38,354 nucleotides of DNA from Treponema sp. (GTDB lineage: Bacteria; Spirochaetota; Spirochaetia; Treponematales; Treponemataceae). Made by a program: the position numbers and the translations under genes. Under the pieces are notes generated by a model. That model was not told the origin of the DNA. It worked only from the letters and a program-made list of their open reading frames with translations, and did not search any database. The DNA lies in NCBI GenBank assembly GCA_017449265.1, contig JAFSJW010000097.1, positions 1-38,354 on the forward strand, in the 5' to 3' direction. Below are positions 15,940 through 24,230 of the stretch, in pieces (the stretch's first letter is position 1; every line of letters starts with the position of its first letter).

Positions 15940-16837
15940 AGTAGAAATCGTCAGCCGGAATGGCTCCACCAAACTGCTTTAAGTCGATGTTTGCTGTAGT
16001 TTCAACCTGGACTTTTGCTTCTTTTGCCGACATAAAGCGGATTGCACAATTTGGAATTGCGCTTTCTGCAACTTTTGCGTTTGGAAGAATTTCAAGAGCG
16101 ACAGCAGCCTTTACAACAGAAGGAAGATCGCTTGTACATTTTGAGCAAGATTCTTCAGCAAGTTTGAGGAATTCTTTTACGGCCTCAGGATGATTTTCAA
16201 TTGTTTCAGCTTTTATGAAAAGACCAGCCTGAGTAAATCCGTCAAAGCCTGTTGCCTTTTTGTAAAGCTCATTCAGAGGGTAAGCAGTGATTTTCGGATT
16301 TTTGATTTTTGCAGCTGTTAAAGCTGGTTCTGCCGTAAGAACGATGGCATTTGCATCAGAAAGAAGCAATGCCTGAGTGTTTGCAGCCCCTGCCAGGTAA
16401 TTGATAGTTTTTGGGGTGATTTTGTTTTTTTCCAGAGATGCGAGTGCGATGGAAGAATTGATTGTATTTTCACCAAAAAGCGTAATTTCGCCCTTATTGA
16501 TGTTCTTGAGCTTAAAATTCTTTTTTTGTGAGGCAAAATAAAGATTTCCCCAGGTAACGACAGCTGCAAGTTTGTAGCTTGATTTGCCCATTTTGTAAAG
16601 TTTTGCACCTGCATTGATTGGAGCAATAACAAAATCAGACTTTGCGTTTACGAATTCCGCTGAAATTGTGTCAGCCGCAACGAAAGTGTAATTCTCGGGA
16701 TTTTTTTCTGCCAGACTTGCAAGCGAAAGAGCCGGTGCTCCGTTTGGAGCAGCTGCTTTTACAGTGTAAAAATCCTGGGCTACAAGCACAGAAAGGCTAA
16801 AAATTGAAGTAAATACAAGGGATAATAATTTTTTCAT
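15929..16837 (-). CDS. ABC transporter substrate-binding protein (NMT1/NitT-TauT-like)
   Basis: A 302-residue exported protein; signal peptide MKKLLSLVFTSIFSLSVLVA then QDFYT. The mature protein has the two-lobe pattern of NMT1/SsuA-type receptors: VKAAAPNGAPALSLASLAE at the start, DFVIAPINAGAKLYK, then TWGNLYFAS, and NHPEAVKEFLKLAEES near the C-terminus. Such proteins capture sulfonates, nitrate, thiamine precursors or similar ligands; the ligand here cannot be assigned. The ATG at 16837 is chosen because it begins the signal peptide; the frame extends to 16876. No Shine-Dalgarno, but a good promoter ends 9 nt upstream. Operon with the permease. Confidence 0.82.
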   Translation of the reverse strand: MKKLLSLVFTSIFSLSVLVAQDFYTVKAAAPNGAPALSLASLAEKNPENYTFVAADTISAEFVNAKSDFVIAPINAGAKLYKMGKSSYKLAAVVTWGNLYFASQKKNFKLKNINKGEITLFGENTINSSIALASLEKNKITPKTINYLAGAANTQALLLSDANAIVLTAEPALTAAKIKNPKITAYPLNELYKKATGFDGFTQAGLFIKAETIENHPEAVKEFLKLAEESCSKCTSDLPSVVKAAVALEILPNAKVAESAIPNCAIRFMSAKEAKVQVETTANIDLKQFGGAIPADDFYYGE

Positions 16838-16846
16838 AATGAATAA

Positions 16847-16876
16847 ATCATATCCTTTGAAAGATTGACTGGTCAA
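16847..16876 (-). promoter_or_regulatory. Promoter for the binding protein-permease operon
   Basis: Minus strand: TTGACC (16871-16876), 18 bp, TATGAT (16847-16852), then 9 nt to the ATG at 16837. The mRNA would have almost no leader. Confidence 0.6.
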
Positions 16877-16906
16877 GTGATGCCTTGCTCGCAGCCCACT
16901 CTACCC

Positions 16907-18085
16907 TTATTTCGCTGCAATGAAAATCGCCCTCATGTCATCTTCATAAAGGACTTTTGCGCTTCCAACATGACCGCCAGTTGCGATTGCGCACTTTCTG
17001 GCAAGCTCGTCAATCTGCTCGTCCGTCGGTGTAACTCCGAGCTCCCTCATATTCGTCGGCATTTTGATTTCCCGGTAGAAATTCTCCATAGCCTCGATTC
17101 CTTTGAGGGCAATTTCCTCGTCAGAACCGGAATTCGGAACATTCCAGACATTAAGGGCAAATTTCTTAAAGCGATGCAAACATTCCTTGTAAACATAGCG
17201 GGCCCAGCTTCCCCAGATTGCAGCCAGGCCTGCCCCATGTGCGACATCGAACATTCCGCCAAGCTCATGCTCCAATCGATGGCTGGCAAAGTCGTTCCCG
17301 CCGTTACCAAGGCCCGTCAAGTCATTATGGCTCAAACTGCTTGCCCACATGATTTCAGCCCGGGCATCGTAATCTTTCGGATTTTTGAGCAAAATTTTTG
17401 TATTTGAAATCACGGTTCGCATGAGCCCTTCTGCGATTGAATCAGTAAGCTCCATGTTTCCCTGACTTGTGAAATATCGCTCCATCGTGTGCATGAGAAT
17501 GTCTGTTGACCCGCACATTGTCTGATACTCAGGCAAAGTCATTGTAAGCTCAGGATTCATAATTGCAAATTTCGGACGGCATGTGTCGGAATTGCTACCA
17601 CGCTTTTTCCATCCGTCCTCATTGGTGATTACCGCACTGTTACTCATCTCGCTTCCTGCGGCCGCAATCGTAAGAACTACGCCAACCGGAAGACAGGCTT
17701 TCGGCTGATTCTTCCGCTCAAAAATATCCCAGACATCAAAATCGTTTGCGCAGCCATAGCCAATCGCCTTTGCACTGTCGATTACAGAACCACCGCCCAC
17801 AGCCAGAAGAAAATCTACGCCCTCCTTTTTGCAGAGAGCGATTCCCTCACGAACGAGAGACAAGCGTGGATTAGGCACAACACCGCCAAGCTCAACATAA
17901 GAGATTCCAGACTCATCAAGCGACTTTTTTACACGATCAAGAAGACCTGTCTTTTTAACGCTGCCACTACCATAATGAAGCAAAACCTTTTTGCAGTTCT
18001 GGGCTGCTACAAGAGCACCAACCTGAGATTCAGTGCCCTTACCAAATACAACTTTCGTCGGTGCGTAGAAAGTGAAATTATTCAT
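16907..18085 (-). CDS. Iron-containing alcohol dehydrogenase (YqhD/butanol dehydrogenase-like)
   Basis: A 392-residue group III alcohol dehydrogenase that reduces aldehydes to alcohols using NAD(P)H. NAD(P)-binding GGGSVIDSAK at 97-106. The four metal ligands are in place: Asp195 and His199 in STDILMHT, His269 in ASHRLEHEL and His283 in DVAHGAG; their spacing corresponds to that of the E. coli YqhD ligands. Shine-Dalgarno GGAGA at 7 nt. Stands alone on the minus strand, with 69 bp separating it from the binding-protein start. Likely role: redox balancing or aldehyde removal in fermentative metabolism, for example of sugar breakdown products. Exact substrate unknown. Confidence 0.93.
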   Translation of the reverse strand: MNNFTFYAPTKVVFGKGTESQVGALVAAQNCKKVLLHYGSGSVKKTGLLDRVKKSLDESGISYVELGGVVPNPRLSLVREGIALCKKEGVDFLLAVGGGSVIDSAKAIGYGCANDFDVWDIFERKNQPKACLPVGVVLTIAAAGSEMSNSAVITNEDGWKKRGSNSDTCRPKFAIMNPELTMTLPEYQTMCGSTDILMHTMERYFTSQGNMELTDSIAEGLMRTVISNTKILLKNPKDYDARAEIMWASSLSHNDLTGLGNGGNDFASHRLEHELGGMFDVAHGAGLAAIWGSWARYVYKECLHRFKKFALNVWNVPNSGSDEEIALKGIEAMENFYREIKMPTNMRELGVTPTDEQIDELARKCAIATGGHVGSAKVLYEDDMRAIFIAAK

Positions 18086-18142
18086 GCGATTTTCTCCATT
18101 TTTATAGACAATTTTACATCAGAATTAGGAAAAAGCAAAATG

Positions 18143-18508
18143 TTATTTTTCACTGATTGCCAATGACATATTAATGAAAGCTTCTTGCGTACGCACTGAA
18201 CACATTTCCAACGCTGAAATCATTCGTTCATATTTATGATATAAGTTTAGTTCCTGCAAAGTCTTATCACTGTTTTCTGGATTATTGGGAGTTTTTGGCA
18301 AAACTGAACTTTCACCCAAAAGCCATTCCAATGATTTGTTCAAGGCTTTTGAAATCTTTATCGCTACATCTGCAGAAGGAATACTATCTGGGCGATTTTT
18401 GCCGTTTGTTATTGTTGTATATGGAATTCCTGTAATAACTGAAAGAGTTTTTATGTTCATGCCTTGATATTGTAATTCATCATTCACATTCTTCCAAAAC
18501 GGACTCAT
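18143..18508 (-). CDS. XRE-family transcriptional regulator
   Basis: A 121-residue protein with a helix-turn-helix of the XRE (Cro/C1) type in residues about 8-70: MNIKTLSVITGIPYTTITNG then SADVAIKISKALNKSLEWLL. The C-terminal 45 residues are helical and probably dimerise the protein. It faces the lipoprotein/barrel operon across 121 bp that hold three matching palindromes (18521-18581), the nearest only 13 bp from its own start; repression of both directions is the natural reading. No Shine-Dalgarno is seen ahead of the ATG. Confidence 0.88.
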   Translation of the reverse strand: MSPFWKNVNDELQYQGMNIKTLSVITGIPYTTITNGKNRPDSIPSADVAIKISKALNKSLEWLLGESSVLPKTPNNPENSDKTLQELNLYHKYERMISALEMCSVRTQEAFINMSLAISEK

Positions 18509-18520
18509 ACTATGATTATT

Positions 18521-18581
18521 ACCTATTTAGGTTTTATCTTGTTTTAAATTACCCTTTTAGGTTATGATTACCTAATCAGGT
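18521..18581. promoter_or_regulatory. Three tandem operators between the XRE gene and the lipoprotein operon
   Basis: O1 ACCTATTTAGGT (18521-18532), O2 ACCCTTTTAGGT (18551-18562), O3 ACCTAATCAGGT (18570-18581). All share ACC-N6-GGT with an AT-rich centre, the form expected for a dimeric XRE repressor. Start-to-start distances are 30 and 19 bp. No convincing -35/-10 pair was fixed for the rightward gene. Confidence 0.75.
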
Positions 18582-18629
18582 TCTTATATCTGATTTGAGT
18601 TTTCTTAAATAATTTTACGGGAGAATTTT

Positions 18630-20879
18630 ATGAAAAAAATTACAATCCTAAAAAAGTTCGCACTTTTATGTGTTCTGCTTCCAATTAGTTTTTCGTTACC
18701 ATCATGCTCAAATAGTGATGATGACACTAAAACTCCGACGAATGAAAAAGGTTCTGGTTCAACAGGTGGCGAAAAAGGCCCTTCATTAACAGAAGAAGAG
18801 ACCACAACCATCAACGGAATCGATGTTCCTGTTTCCGACAAGGATAAATCATCAGCAAATCTCATAAGTGAAGCATATACTGCGCTTAACGCTGGGGATT
18901 ACAATAAAACTCTTTCAAAATTCCGTTCTGCATACGCAAAGGAACAAACCGATGAGACAAAAATCTACTACGCACTCACAGAGCTTGCCCTGCTCAGTAC
19001 GGATAAAACCGTTGCTGATATTATAAAAAACGATTTGGGAATCACGGATTACCCAGCAACACCAAACGCAATTTTTAACACTTCATGGTTCAAGAACTAT
19101 CCGAAATACGAAAGTATTTCCGCAGACCGATTTGAAAAAAACTCAACAGGTTCTTATATCAGAGTTTCTGCAACTCCAACCGATTCATATTCGTCTTCTA
19201 ATCTGTTTCCATGGAACGCTTATGCCTTATATGATGGTGATTGGGTTGAATATTATGCATATAGCTCAATGATGAAGGAAGGCTACTATCTATCAAATAT
19301 CGTACCTGATTCAAACGGTAAATATCTTATTCCATTTAACGATTATTATGACAGACTAAACACATCATCACAGCGAACATCCGTAGAAAATCAAATCACC
19401 GACTACTTGTACAATTCTTCTGGAACAAAAACTTCCTCAGGTTCTTATGTTCGTCTGGCAGGAACTGAAACAAGTTCTTATGAAGGTAATTATGTTTACA
19501 TTTCATATAAAAATTTTGAAGGTATCTGGTCTAGCAGCAATAAAAACTTAATTGATTACTCTCTTTCAAATGAGGGAAACTATCTTGTTTATAAATCCTA
19601 TTTTATTAGCGGCTATATTAAGAAACTGCTAAAATCAGAATACAGCGATTATCTATACAATATGATTTCTAAGGAGAGTTATAAGAAATCTCTTCTTGGC
19701 AAAGCAGTTTATGTCCCAGAGCTTGCAATTCCTGAATGGGTAAAATCAACAGATTATTATCAGGATTCGCTTGTAAAAACGACACAGACTTACAAAACTT
19801 GGCTTTACCTTCTTTATGCAAATGTCGTAACAAAGTGTGATAACGGTTTCAACAATACAATTGATAAACTTCTAAGCGTAATTCATTCAAAAACCGAGAC
19901 AATCAAAGCTATTGTTGACTCGCTTGGAACAGGGACTGCTACACTCGATGCAGAATTCATCGCAAATTTGAAACTCACAAAAATTCTAGGTGAAGATCCG
20001 GTTGATTTCGGAAAACCAGAGATGAATGTACTTACAGCTGCCCTTGAAGCTTGTGACGCAGTTTTGAACTTTGCTGCTTCTTATGATTTCAGTGCTAATC
20101 TTAAAGCAGCCGAAGTCGATTTTGATTCTGATTTTTATGTAAAAAGAGATGCAGACAAAATTTTGAATATTGTTAACGATTGTGTGACATCATCTACACT
20201 TTCTGTAAGGGATGCATCAAAACTCACAACTTCAAAAACTTTGTTGTCGAGCGCACTTACTCGCCTTATTTCAACATACAACGACATCAAAAATTCAAAC
20301 AATTATCCACAAGCTGCAAAAGATAAAATTGATGAGTATGGTCCATTCTTACTTGATGGGGCAACCAAAGCAAAAGCTGCATTGAACAATGGAACTGTAT
20401 TTTATCTTCCGCAGAATCCAAAAGCAAATACCTTCCCAACAAGCGCAAGCGATGCCGCATTTGGAATTGATTTTGGTAAAATCTTCACACCAGGATACTT
20501 CACTGATATCATTAAGCGTAGTTCAGATAAAGAAAAAATCAAGATTTATTACAAGAGATATGAAGATTCATATAGCTATAGCAGCGAGAATGGTTACAAG
20601 ACTGTCAAATCAGAAAGTGACCCAACAGAAATCGAAACAACCATCGAAGAATTTGTAAAGACGATAGCTAGTGATGCTGAAAATAGCGGTTATTCGGATA
20701 GTTCTTCTTCAGGTTCATACTCTTATGGTAGAACACGTATCTGGTACGACATCGGAATCATGGCAGACAGAGATATCATTACAAATGCTTTGACAGGAAT
20801 TGCTAACACTCAAAGAAATTCTGCCATTGTTGATAAAATGAGATTCATTAAACTCTTCACTATTAACAGTATCAAATAA
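18630..20879 (+). CDS. Large lipoprotein of unknown function
   Basis: A 749-residue lipoprotein: signal peptide with lipobox LPSC (Cys26), followed by an Asp/Ser/Gly/Glu-rich tether. Residues about 75-125 look like helical TPR-type repeats (NAGDYNKTLSKFRSAYAKEQ). A Tyr/Ser-rich segment follows with an internal duplication: GSYIR near residue 174 and GSYVR near 271 begin two similar stretches of about 97 residues. The remainder is mostly helical, ending IKLFTINSIK. No known family was recognised. Shine-Dalgarno GGGAGA. The next gene begins 2 bp after the stop codon, so the lipoprotein and barrel protein are made together, under XRE control. AT-rich codon use suggests an accessory or recently acquired locus. 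Confidence 0.75.
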   Translation: MKKITILKKFALLCVLLPISFSLPSCSNSDDDTKTPTNEKGSGSTGGEKGPSLTEEETTTINGIDVPVSDKDKSSANLISEAYTALNAGDYNKTLSKFRSAYAKEQTDETKIYYALTELALLSTDKTVADIIKNDLGITDYPATPNAIFNTSWFKNYPKYESISADRFEKNSTGSYIRVSATPTDSYSSSNLFPWNAYALYDGDWVEYYAYSSMMKEGYYLSNIVPDSNGKYLIPFNDYYDRLNTSSQRTSVENQITDYLYNSSGTKTSSGSYVRLAGTETSSYEGNYVYISYKNFEGIWSSSNKNLIDYSLSNEGNYLVYKSYFISGYIKKLLKSEYSDYLYNMISKESYKKSLLGKAVYVPELAIPEWVKSTDYYQDSLVKTTQTYKTWLYLLYANVVTKCDNGFNNTIDKLLSVIHSKTETIKAIVDSLGTGTATLDAEFIANLKLTKILGEDPVDFGKPEMNVLTAALEACDAVLNFAASYDFSANLKAAEVDFDSDFYVKRDADKILNIVNDCVTSSTLSVRDASKLTTSKTLLSSALTRLISTYNDIKNSNNYPQAAKDKIDEYGPFLLDGATKAKAALNNGTVFYLPQNPKANTFPTSASDAAFGIDFGKIFTPGYFTDIIKRSSDKEKIKIYYKRYEDSYSYSSENGYKTVKSESDPTEIETTIEEFVKTIASDAENSGYSDSSSSGSYSYGRTRIWYDIGIMADRDIITNALTGIANTQRNSAIVDKMRFIKLFTINSIK

Positions 20880-20881
20880 GA

Positions 20882-22186
20882 ATGTGTTTTTTTCAAAAAC
20901 GCTTGTTTTTAGCCGTCCTCATGTTAATTATTTTCATGGGGGCGGCTTTTTCTGAAATAAAAGCTTCCCAAGATTTAACATTTTCCCCTTATATTGATTC
21001 CCGTGTTGGATTTCTACTCTTCGATGAAGGAAATTCCAGTTATTTTCATACAGAGAATATTGGGATAAATTTTAAAACCGACCACGGTCATGTGAAAATA
21101 GATGGAAGCTATCTCAAAGGAAAATCCGATAATAATGAACTACTTGGGGATTTGAATTTCGTATCTGTTAATTTTGAAATTTCCCGGAAGTTTTATACTA
21201 TTCGAACTTGCTTTTCTAGTTTTTCTATTCCAGATGAACTAAAAATCCTTGGCGGAAAACCTCGTTTCTCTTTAAAAAATGGAAACGGTAATTCAGTAAA
21301 CTTAGGAACGGATTTGGATTTCTATATCTTTGAAAATGATTTTAGACTTTCTGCAAATCTGATTTTAGGGAATGCAAGTTTTGAAGAAGGTGATTTATAC
21401 TATTTCTACGGAAAGCCTGATGATTTTTCTTTTTTAGGTGGTAAAATAAAATTCTCTTTGCCACTTGGTTTTGATATTCTTACTTTTGGTGGGAATCTTC
21501 ATTGCAATATAGATACAAATTCTGAAGAAAAAGTAGGAAATTCAACGCTCTCTCTAAATGCAATATTTTTAGCAAAAGAATTTTTGTTTGATTTTGCTGA
21601 TAAATTTTCTATAAAACCTTTTTTGGGTTTTTCAAGCCTTTCTTTTTCAGGCACGACACTGGTAACTTCTGAAAATCAAAGATATTTTCTTTTCCCATAT
21701 AAATTCATTGGCGGCAGTATTGATGAAAACTTTCGTTTCCTTTCACTAGGCAATTCTTTTGAATTTAAGAAAGGCGGATTTCAATTCTACATTGATTTTA
21801 TCTATTTTTTCTGCTTTCAAAATTCTGCTTCGGGGAACTATTCATATAAATACAAGAAAAATATTTTTTTTGACGGAAGTTCCAACAGCGAGGAACTTGA
21901 TTTACCAAATGTAATAGGAACACATATCTTTGCAGGAATTGCAGAGGCTTCATACAAATTCAGCGTTCATAAAAATTTTTCGCCAACTCTAAAACTAACG
22001 AAAATGCTTGCAGTTGTAATTTTAAACGATGAAACAAAAGATTTCTTTGATACTACTTTTTCTTCATATTCTACAGTATCAAATCCGTCAAATACTCATG
22101 CCAATGAAGATTCTTCTGAAACCTGGCAAAATTTCAAAAGAGCACTTCTCTCAGGCACAAGTATTTCATTACGAATTGATTTTTAG
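20882..22186 (+). CDS. Putative outer-membrane beta-barrel protein, partner of the lipoprotein
   Basis: A 434-residue protein with a signal peptide (RLFLAVLMLIIFMGAAFS) and a body of alternating amphipathic strands rich in Phe, Tyr and Gly (for example FIFENDFRLSANLILG-like runs), ending in Phe after SISLRID, as outer-membrane barrels do. The start lies 2 bp after the lipoprotein stop; no independent ribosome site is seen, which argues for translational coupling. Convergent with the flavodiiron gene, with the two stop codons inside one small hairpin (22183-22200). AT-rich like its partner. Family unknown; together the two genes look like a surface complex of unknown purpose. Confidence 0.72.
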   Translation: MCFFQKRLFLAVLMLIIFMGAAFSEIKASQDLTFSPYIDSRVGFLLFDEGNSSYFHTENIGINFKTDHGHVKIDGSYLKGKSDNNELLGDLNFVSVNFEISRKFYTIRTCFSSFSIPDELKILGGKPRFSLKNGNGNSVNLGTDLDFYIFENDFRLSANLILGNASFEEGDLYYFYGKPDDFSFLGGKIKFSLPLGFDILTFGGNLHCNIDTNSEEKVGNSTLSLNAIFLAKEFLFDFADKFSIKPFLGFSSLSFSGTTLVTSENQRYFLFPYKFIGGSIDENFRFLSLGNSFEFKKGGFQFYIDFIYFFCFQNSASGNYSYKYKKNIFFDGSSNSEELDLPNVIGTHIFAGIAEASYKFSVHKNFSPTLKLTKMLAVVILNDETKDFFDTTFSSYSTVSNPSNTHANEDSSETWQNFKRALLSGTSISLRIDF

Positions 22187-22200
22187 GATTAAGCTCCTAA
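22183..22200. terminator. Small hairpin across the two convergent stop codons
   Basis: TTAGGA-TTAAGC-TCCTAA, six base pairs, covers both stops. Weak as a terminator, but it is the only candidate between the two genes. Confidence 0.35.
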
Positions 22201-23360
22201 GCCAAAATTTCATCCGCAAGTTTTTCCAGCTGCGAGACAGTTTCAGCGGTCATTGAAATCTTTACGCTGACTTTACTTTCACAAATCGTGATATTCTTGC
22301 TTTCTGCAAACATAGCGGCCATTTCTTTGTTTGCCATTGGTGCCCAGCTGCCGTTCTCGATGAAGGCGATTTTTCGATTCTGGTAGTTCCGCTCGGTAAG
22401 ATGGTCGATGAATTCCCGCATTGTCGGGAAAATTCCGCCGTTGTAGGTCGTTGTAGCCAGAACGAGTTTTCCGTAACGGAAGGCATCTTCAACGCACTCG
22501 TAGGTGTCTTCCCGTGCAAGGTCGGAAATTGCGACTTTGGGACAGCCTTTTGCTTTCAGGATTTCAGCCAGCTTTTCAGCGACGGCTTTTGTATGGCCGT
22601 AAACCGAAGTATAGAGAAGACAAACACCCTCGCTTTCTACGCCGTAAGAAGTCCAGATATTGTAGAGGCGGACAGCTTCTTTTGCATCATCACCAGAAAG
22701 AACAGGTCCATGAAGGGAACAAATATGCTCAATCTGGCAAGACTCAGCTTTTTTGAGGGCTGCGGCGGCATTGGCTCCAAATTTTCCCACGATTCCGAAG
22801 TAGTAACGGCGAGCTTCACAAGCCCAGCCTTCCGGGTCTTCAACATCATTTGCGCCGAATTTACCAAAAGCGTCTGCAGAGAAGAGAACTTTGTCGGTGG
22901 ATTCATAAGAGAACAAAACTTCCGGCCAGTGAACATTAGGGGCTGCAACAAAATTGAGGGTATGTTTTCCAAGCTCCAGTTTTGCACCTTCAGCCACGAC
23001 GACCTGCTTGTCTGCGAAATCTTCGCCGAACATAGACTTCATCATTACGAAAGCCATTTTTGAAGAGACGATTTTCGCATTCGGGTAGGTCTCAATAAAC
23101 TTTTTGATGTTTGAAGAGTGATCCATCTCCATGTGATGAACTACGAGATAATCAGGATTTTTGCCGCCCAGAACATTTTTGATGTTTGAAAGCCATTCTT
23201 CCCCAAAATCCTCATCCACGCTGTCCATGATTGCAATTTTATCGTCAATAATCGCATAAGAATTGTAAGCCATACCGGCCGGAACATCGAACTGACCTTC
23301 AAAAAGGTCGATTTTGTGGTCATTTACACCAACATATTTGATAGAATCTGTAATCTGCAT
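22197..23360 (-). CDS. fprA: Flavodiiron protein (FprA/A-type flavoprotein)
   Basis: A 387-residue O2 and/or NO reductase of anaerobes. The N-terminal metallo-beta-lactamase-like domain carries the di-iron ligand motif HMEMDH (76-81), later His in NVHWPE, Asp in FSADAFG and His in SLHGPVL. The C-terminal flavodoxin domain has the FMN phosphate loop YTSVYGHT. The ATG at 23360 begins the family-typical MQITDSIKYVGVNDH and has GGGAGA 7 nt upstream; the frame extends to 23417. Preceded by a TATAAT promoter and an 8-bp inverted repeat. Electrons probably come from rubredoxin or a similar donor, not encoded here. Confidence 0.95.
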   Translation of the reverse strand: MQITDSIKYVGVNDHKIDLFEGQFDVPAGMAYNSYAIIDDKIAIMDSVDEDFGEEWLSNIKNVLGGKNPDYLVVHHMEMDHSSNIKKFIETYPNAKIVSSKMAFVMMKSMFGEDFADKQVVVAEGAKLELGKHTLNFVAAPNVHWPEVLFSYESTDKVLFSADAFGKFGANDVEDPEGWACEARRYYFGIVGKFGANAAAALKKAESCQIEHICSLHGPVLSGDDAKEAVRLYNIWTSYGVESEGVCLLYTSVYGHTKAVAEKLAEILKAKGCPKVAISDLAREDTYECVEDAFRYGKLVLATTTYNGGIFPTMREFIDHLTERNYQNRKIAFIENGSWAPMANKEMAAMFAESKNITICESKVSVKISMTAETVSQLEKLADEILA

Positions 23361-23399
23361 AGAAGTCTCCCAGTAAAAAAAGATAGAATAATTAGAGGA

Positions 23400-23439
23400 G
23401 TTCGAAAACTTCAGCATTTCGAACAGTTCTATTATATCA
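23400..23439 (-). promoter_or_regulatory. Promoter and inverted repeat for the flavodiiron gene
   Basis: Minus strand: extended -10 TGATATAAT (23431-23439). Just downstream lies GTTCGAAA / TTTCGAAC (23417-23424 and 23400-23407), an 8-bp perfect inverted repeat at about +1 to +25. It could be the operator of a redox regulator or a 5'-UTR hairpin. Confidence 0.5.
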
Positions 23440-23520
23440 CAAGTTTTGAGAAAAAAGAAAAAGATTTCTTAGTAGAGCCACTTGTGGAAAAATCGCCCGA
23501 AGAATCGTCCGTGACTGAAA

Positions 23521-24081
23521 TCAGAAATGACTCATTCCCTTTAAAATCATGTGGATGATGATGTCCGCAATAAAAGCCAAAGCCAGCAAACAAGACATAA
23601 AACGGAAAGCTGACTTTGGAAGATGATTTTTTATCGAAAGAATCGTAGGGATCACGCCATAGAAAAGAAGAAAGCCAAAAAGACCAAAAATAAGGACCGA
23701 ACGCAGGCAGACATATCCTGCGATATTGCCGAAATTCCACGGTTCAGTATTGTAATCCCAGAGACGGATATTCATTCCGTGGAAAAGAAGGAAGCCGACG
23801 ATGAATTCAAGGATTCCGCAGACAAAAAAACTGATTAAAAAGACCGCCAGAGGATTTTTTTGCCATCGCCAGATTGAAAAAGTCATGCAAAGGCCACCCA
23901 CACCGTAAATCGGAATCCATGGGCCGAAAGTTGTTCCCCTTTTTACAAAATAGCCCCATGCGAGTTTGTAGAAAATCGTTTCGTAGATAAAGCCTCCGAC
24001 TCCACTGAAAACCCAAATCATCAGAGCCACAAAGAAAAAATTTGTAAAATCAAGTTTTTCGTCTTTCAGGAGAATCTGCAT
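23521..24081 (-). CDS. PF06541 membrane protein (putative ABC transporter permease CmpB type)
   Basis: A 186-residue protein with five predicted membrane segments. Matches the DUF1113/PF06541 pattern: WVFSGVGGFIYETIFY, then KRGTTFGPWIPIYGVGG, then GILEFIVGFLLFHGMNIRLWDY and NIAGYVCLRSVLIFGLFGF. Despite the database name, the function is not established. There is no ribosome site near the ATG; instead TTGTGA-17-TAAAAT ends 6 nt before it (24088-24116), so a leaderless transcript is likely. Downstream of ygiQ on the same strand, but separated by repeat E. Confidence 0.85.
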   Translation of the reverse strand: MQILLKDEKLDFTNFFFVALMIWVFSGVGGFIYETIFYKLAWGYFVKRGTTFGPWIPIYGVGGLCMTFSIWRWQKNPLAVFLISFFVCGILEFIVGFLLFHGMNIRLWDYNTEPWNFGNIAGYVCLRSVLIFGLFGFLLFYGVIPTILSIKNHLPKSAFRFMSCLLALAFIADIIIHMILKGMSHF

Positions 24082-24087
24082 AAGACA

Positions 24088-24116
24088 ATTTTACACCTCG
24101 ATTCTTGATTTCACAA
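24088..24116 (-). promoter_or_regulatory. Promoter for the PF06541 gene
   Basis: Minus strand: TTGTGA (24111-24116), 17 bp, TAAAAT (24088-24093), 6 nt, ATG. A GAGGTG further upstream overlaps the spacer and is too far from the ATG to serve translation. Confidence 0.5.
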
Positions 24117-24135
24117 GGAAAATGAATCTCAAATT

Positions 24136-24230
24136 CGGGCGTTCCCCTTCGGGTCGCTATGTCCGCCCTTCGCTACGCTCATAGTTTTGCTCGCAAGGCT
24201 CCCAAAACTACTCCGGGGCTACCAGCGCTA
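24136..24230. repeat. Dispersed palindromic repeat, copy E
   Basis: Runs right up to and into the ygiQ stop codon (24228-24230). Contains GGGCG/CGCCC (24137-24141, 24164-24168) and TAGTTTTG/CAAAACTA (24182-24189, 24203-24210). The A/T-rich stem around a GC-rich loop resembles the AAAAC-type hairpins of copies A, B and the one behind purA. GC-rich against its surroundings. Confidence 0.6.

Noticed and set aside
16865..17407. A 180-codon plus-strand frame opposite the alcohol dehydrogenase
   Set aside because: It is a shadow of a highly conserved enzyme gene and has no family resemblance.
19148..19160. A fourth XRE operator inside the lipoprotein gene
   Set aside because: AGGTTCTTATATC matches the right flank of O3 but lacks the left ACC half, so it is not a palindrome; it encodes the repeated GSY residues.
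22401..23063. A 220-codon plus-strand frame opposite fprA
   Set aside because: It is the complement of the flavodiiron coding sequence, with improbable Cys/Phe-rich composition and no start signals.
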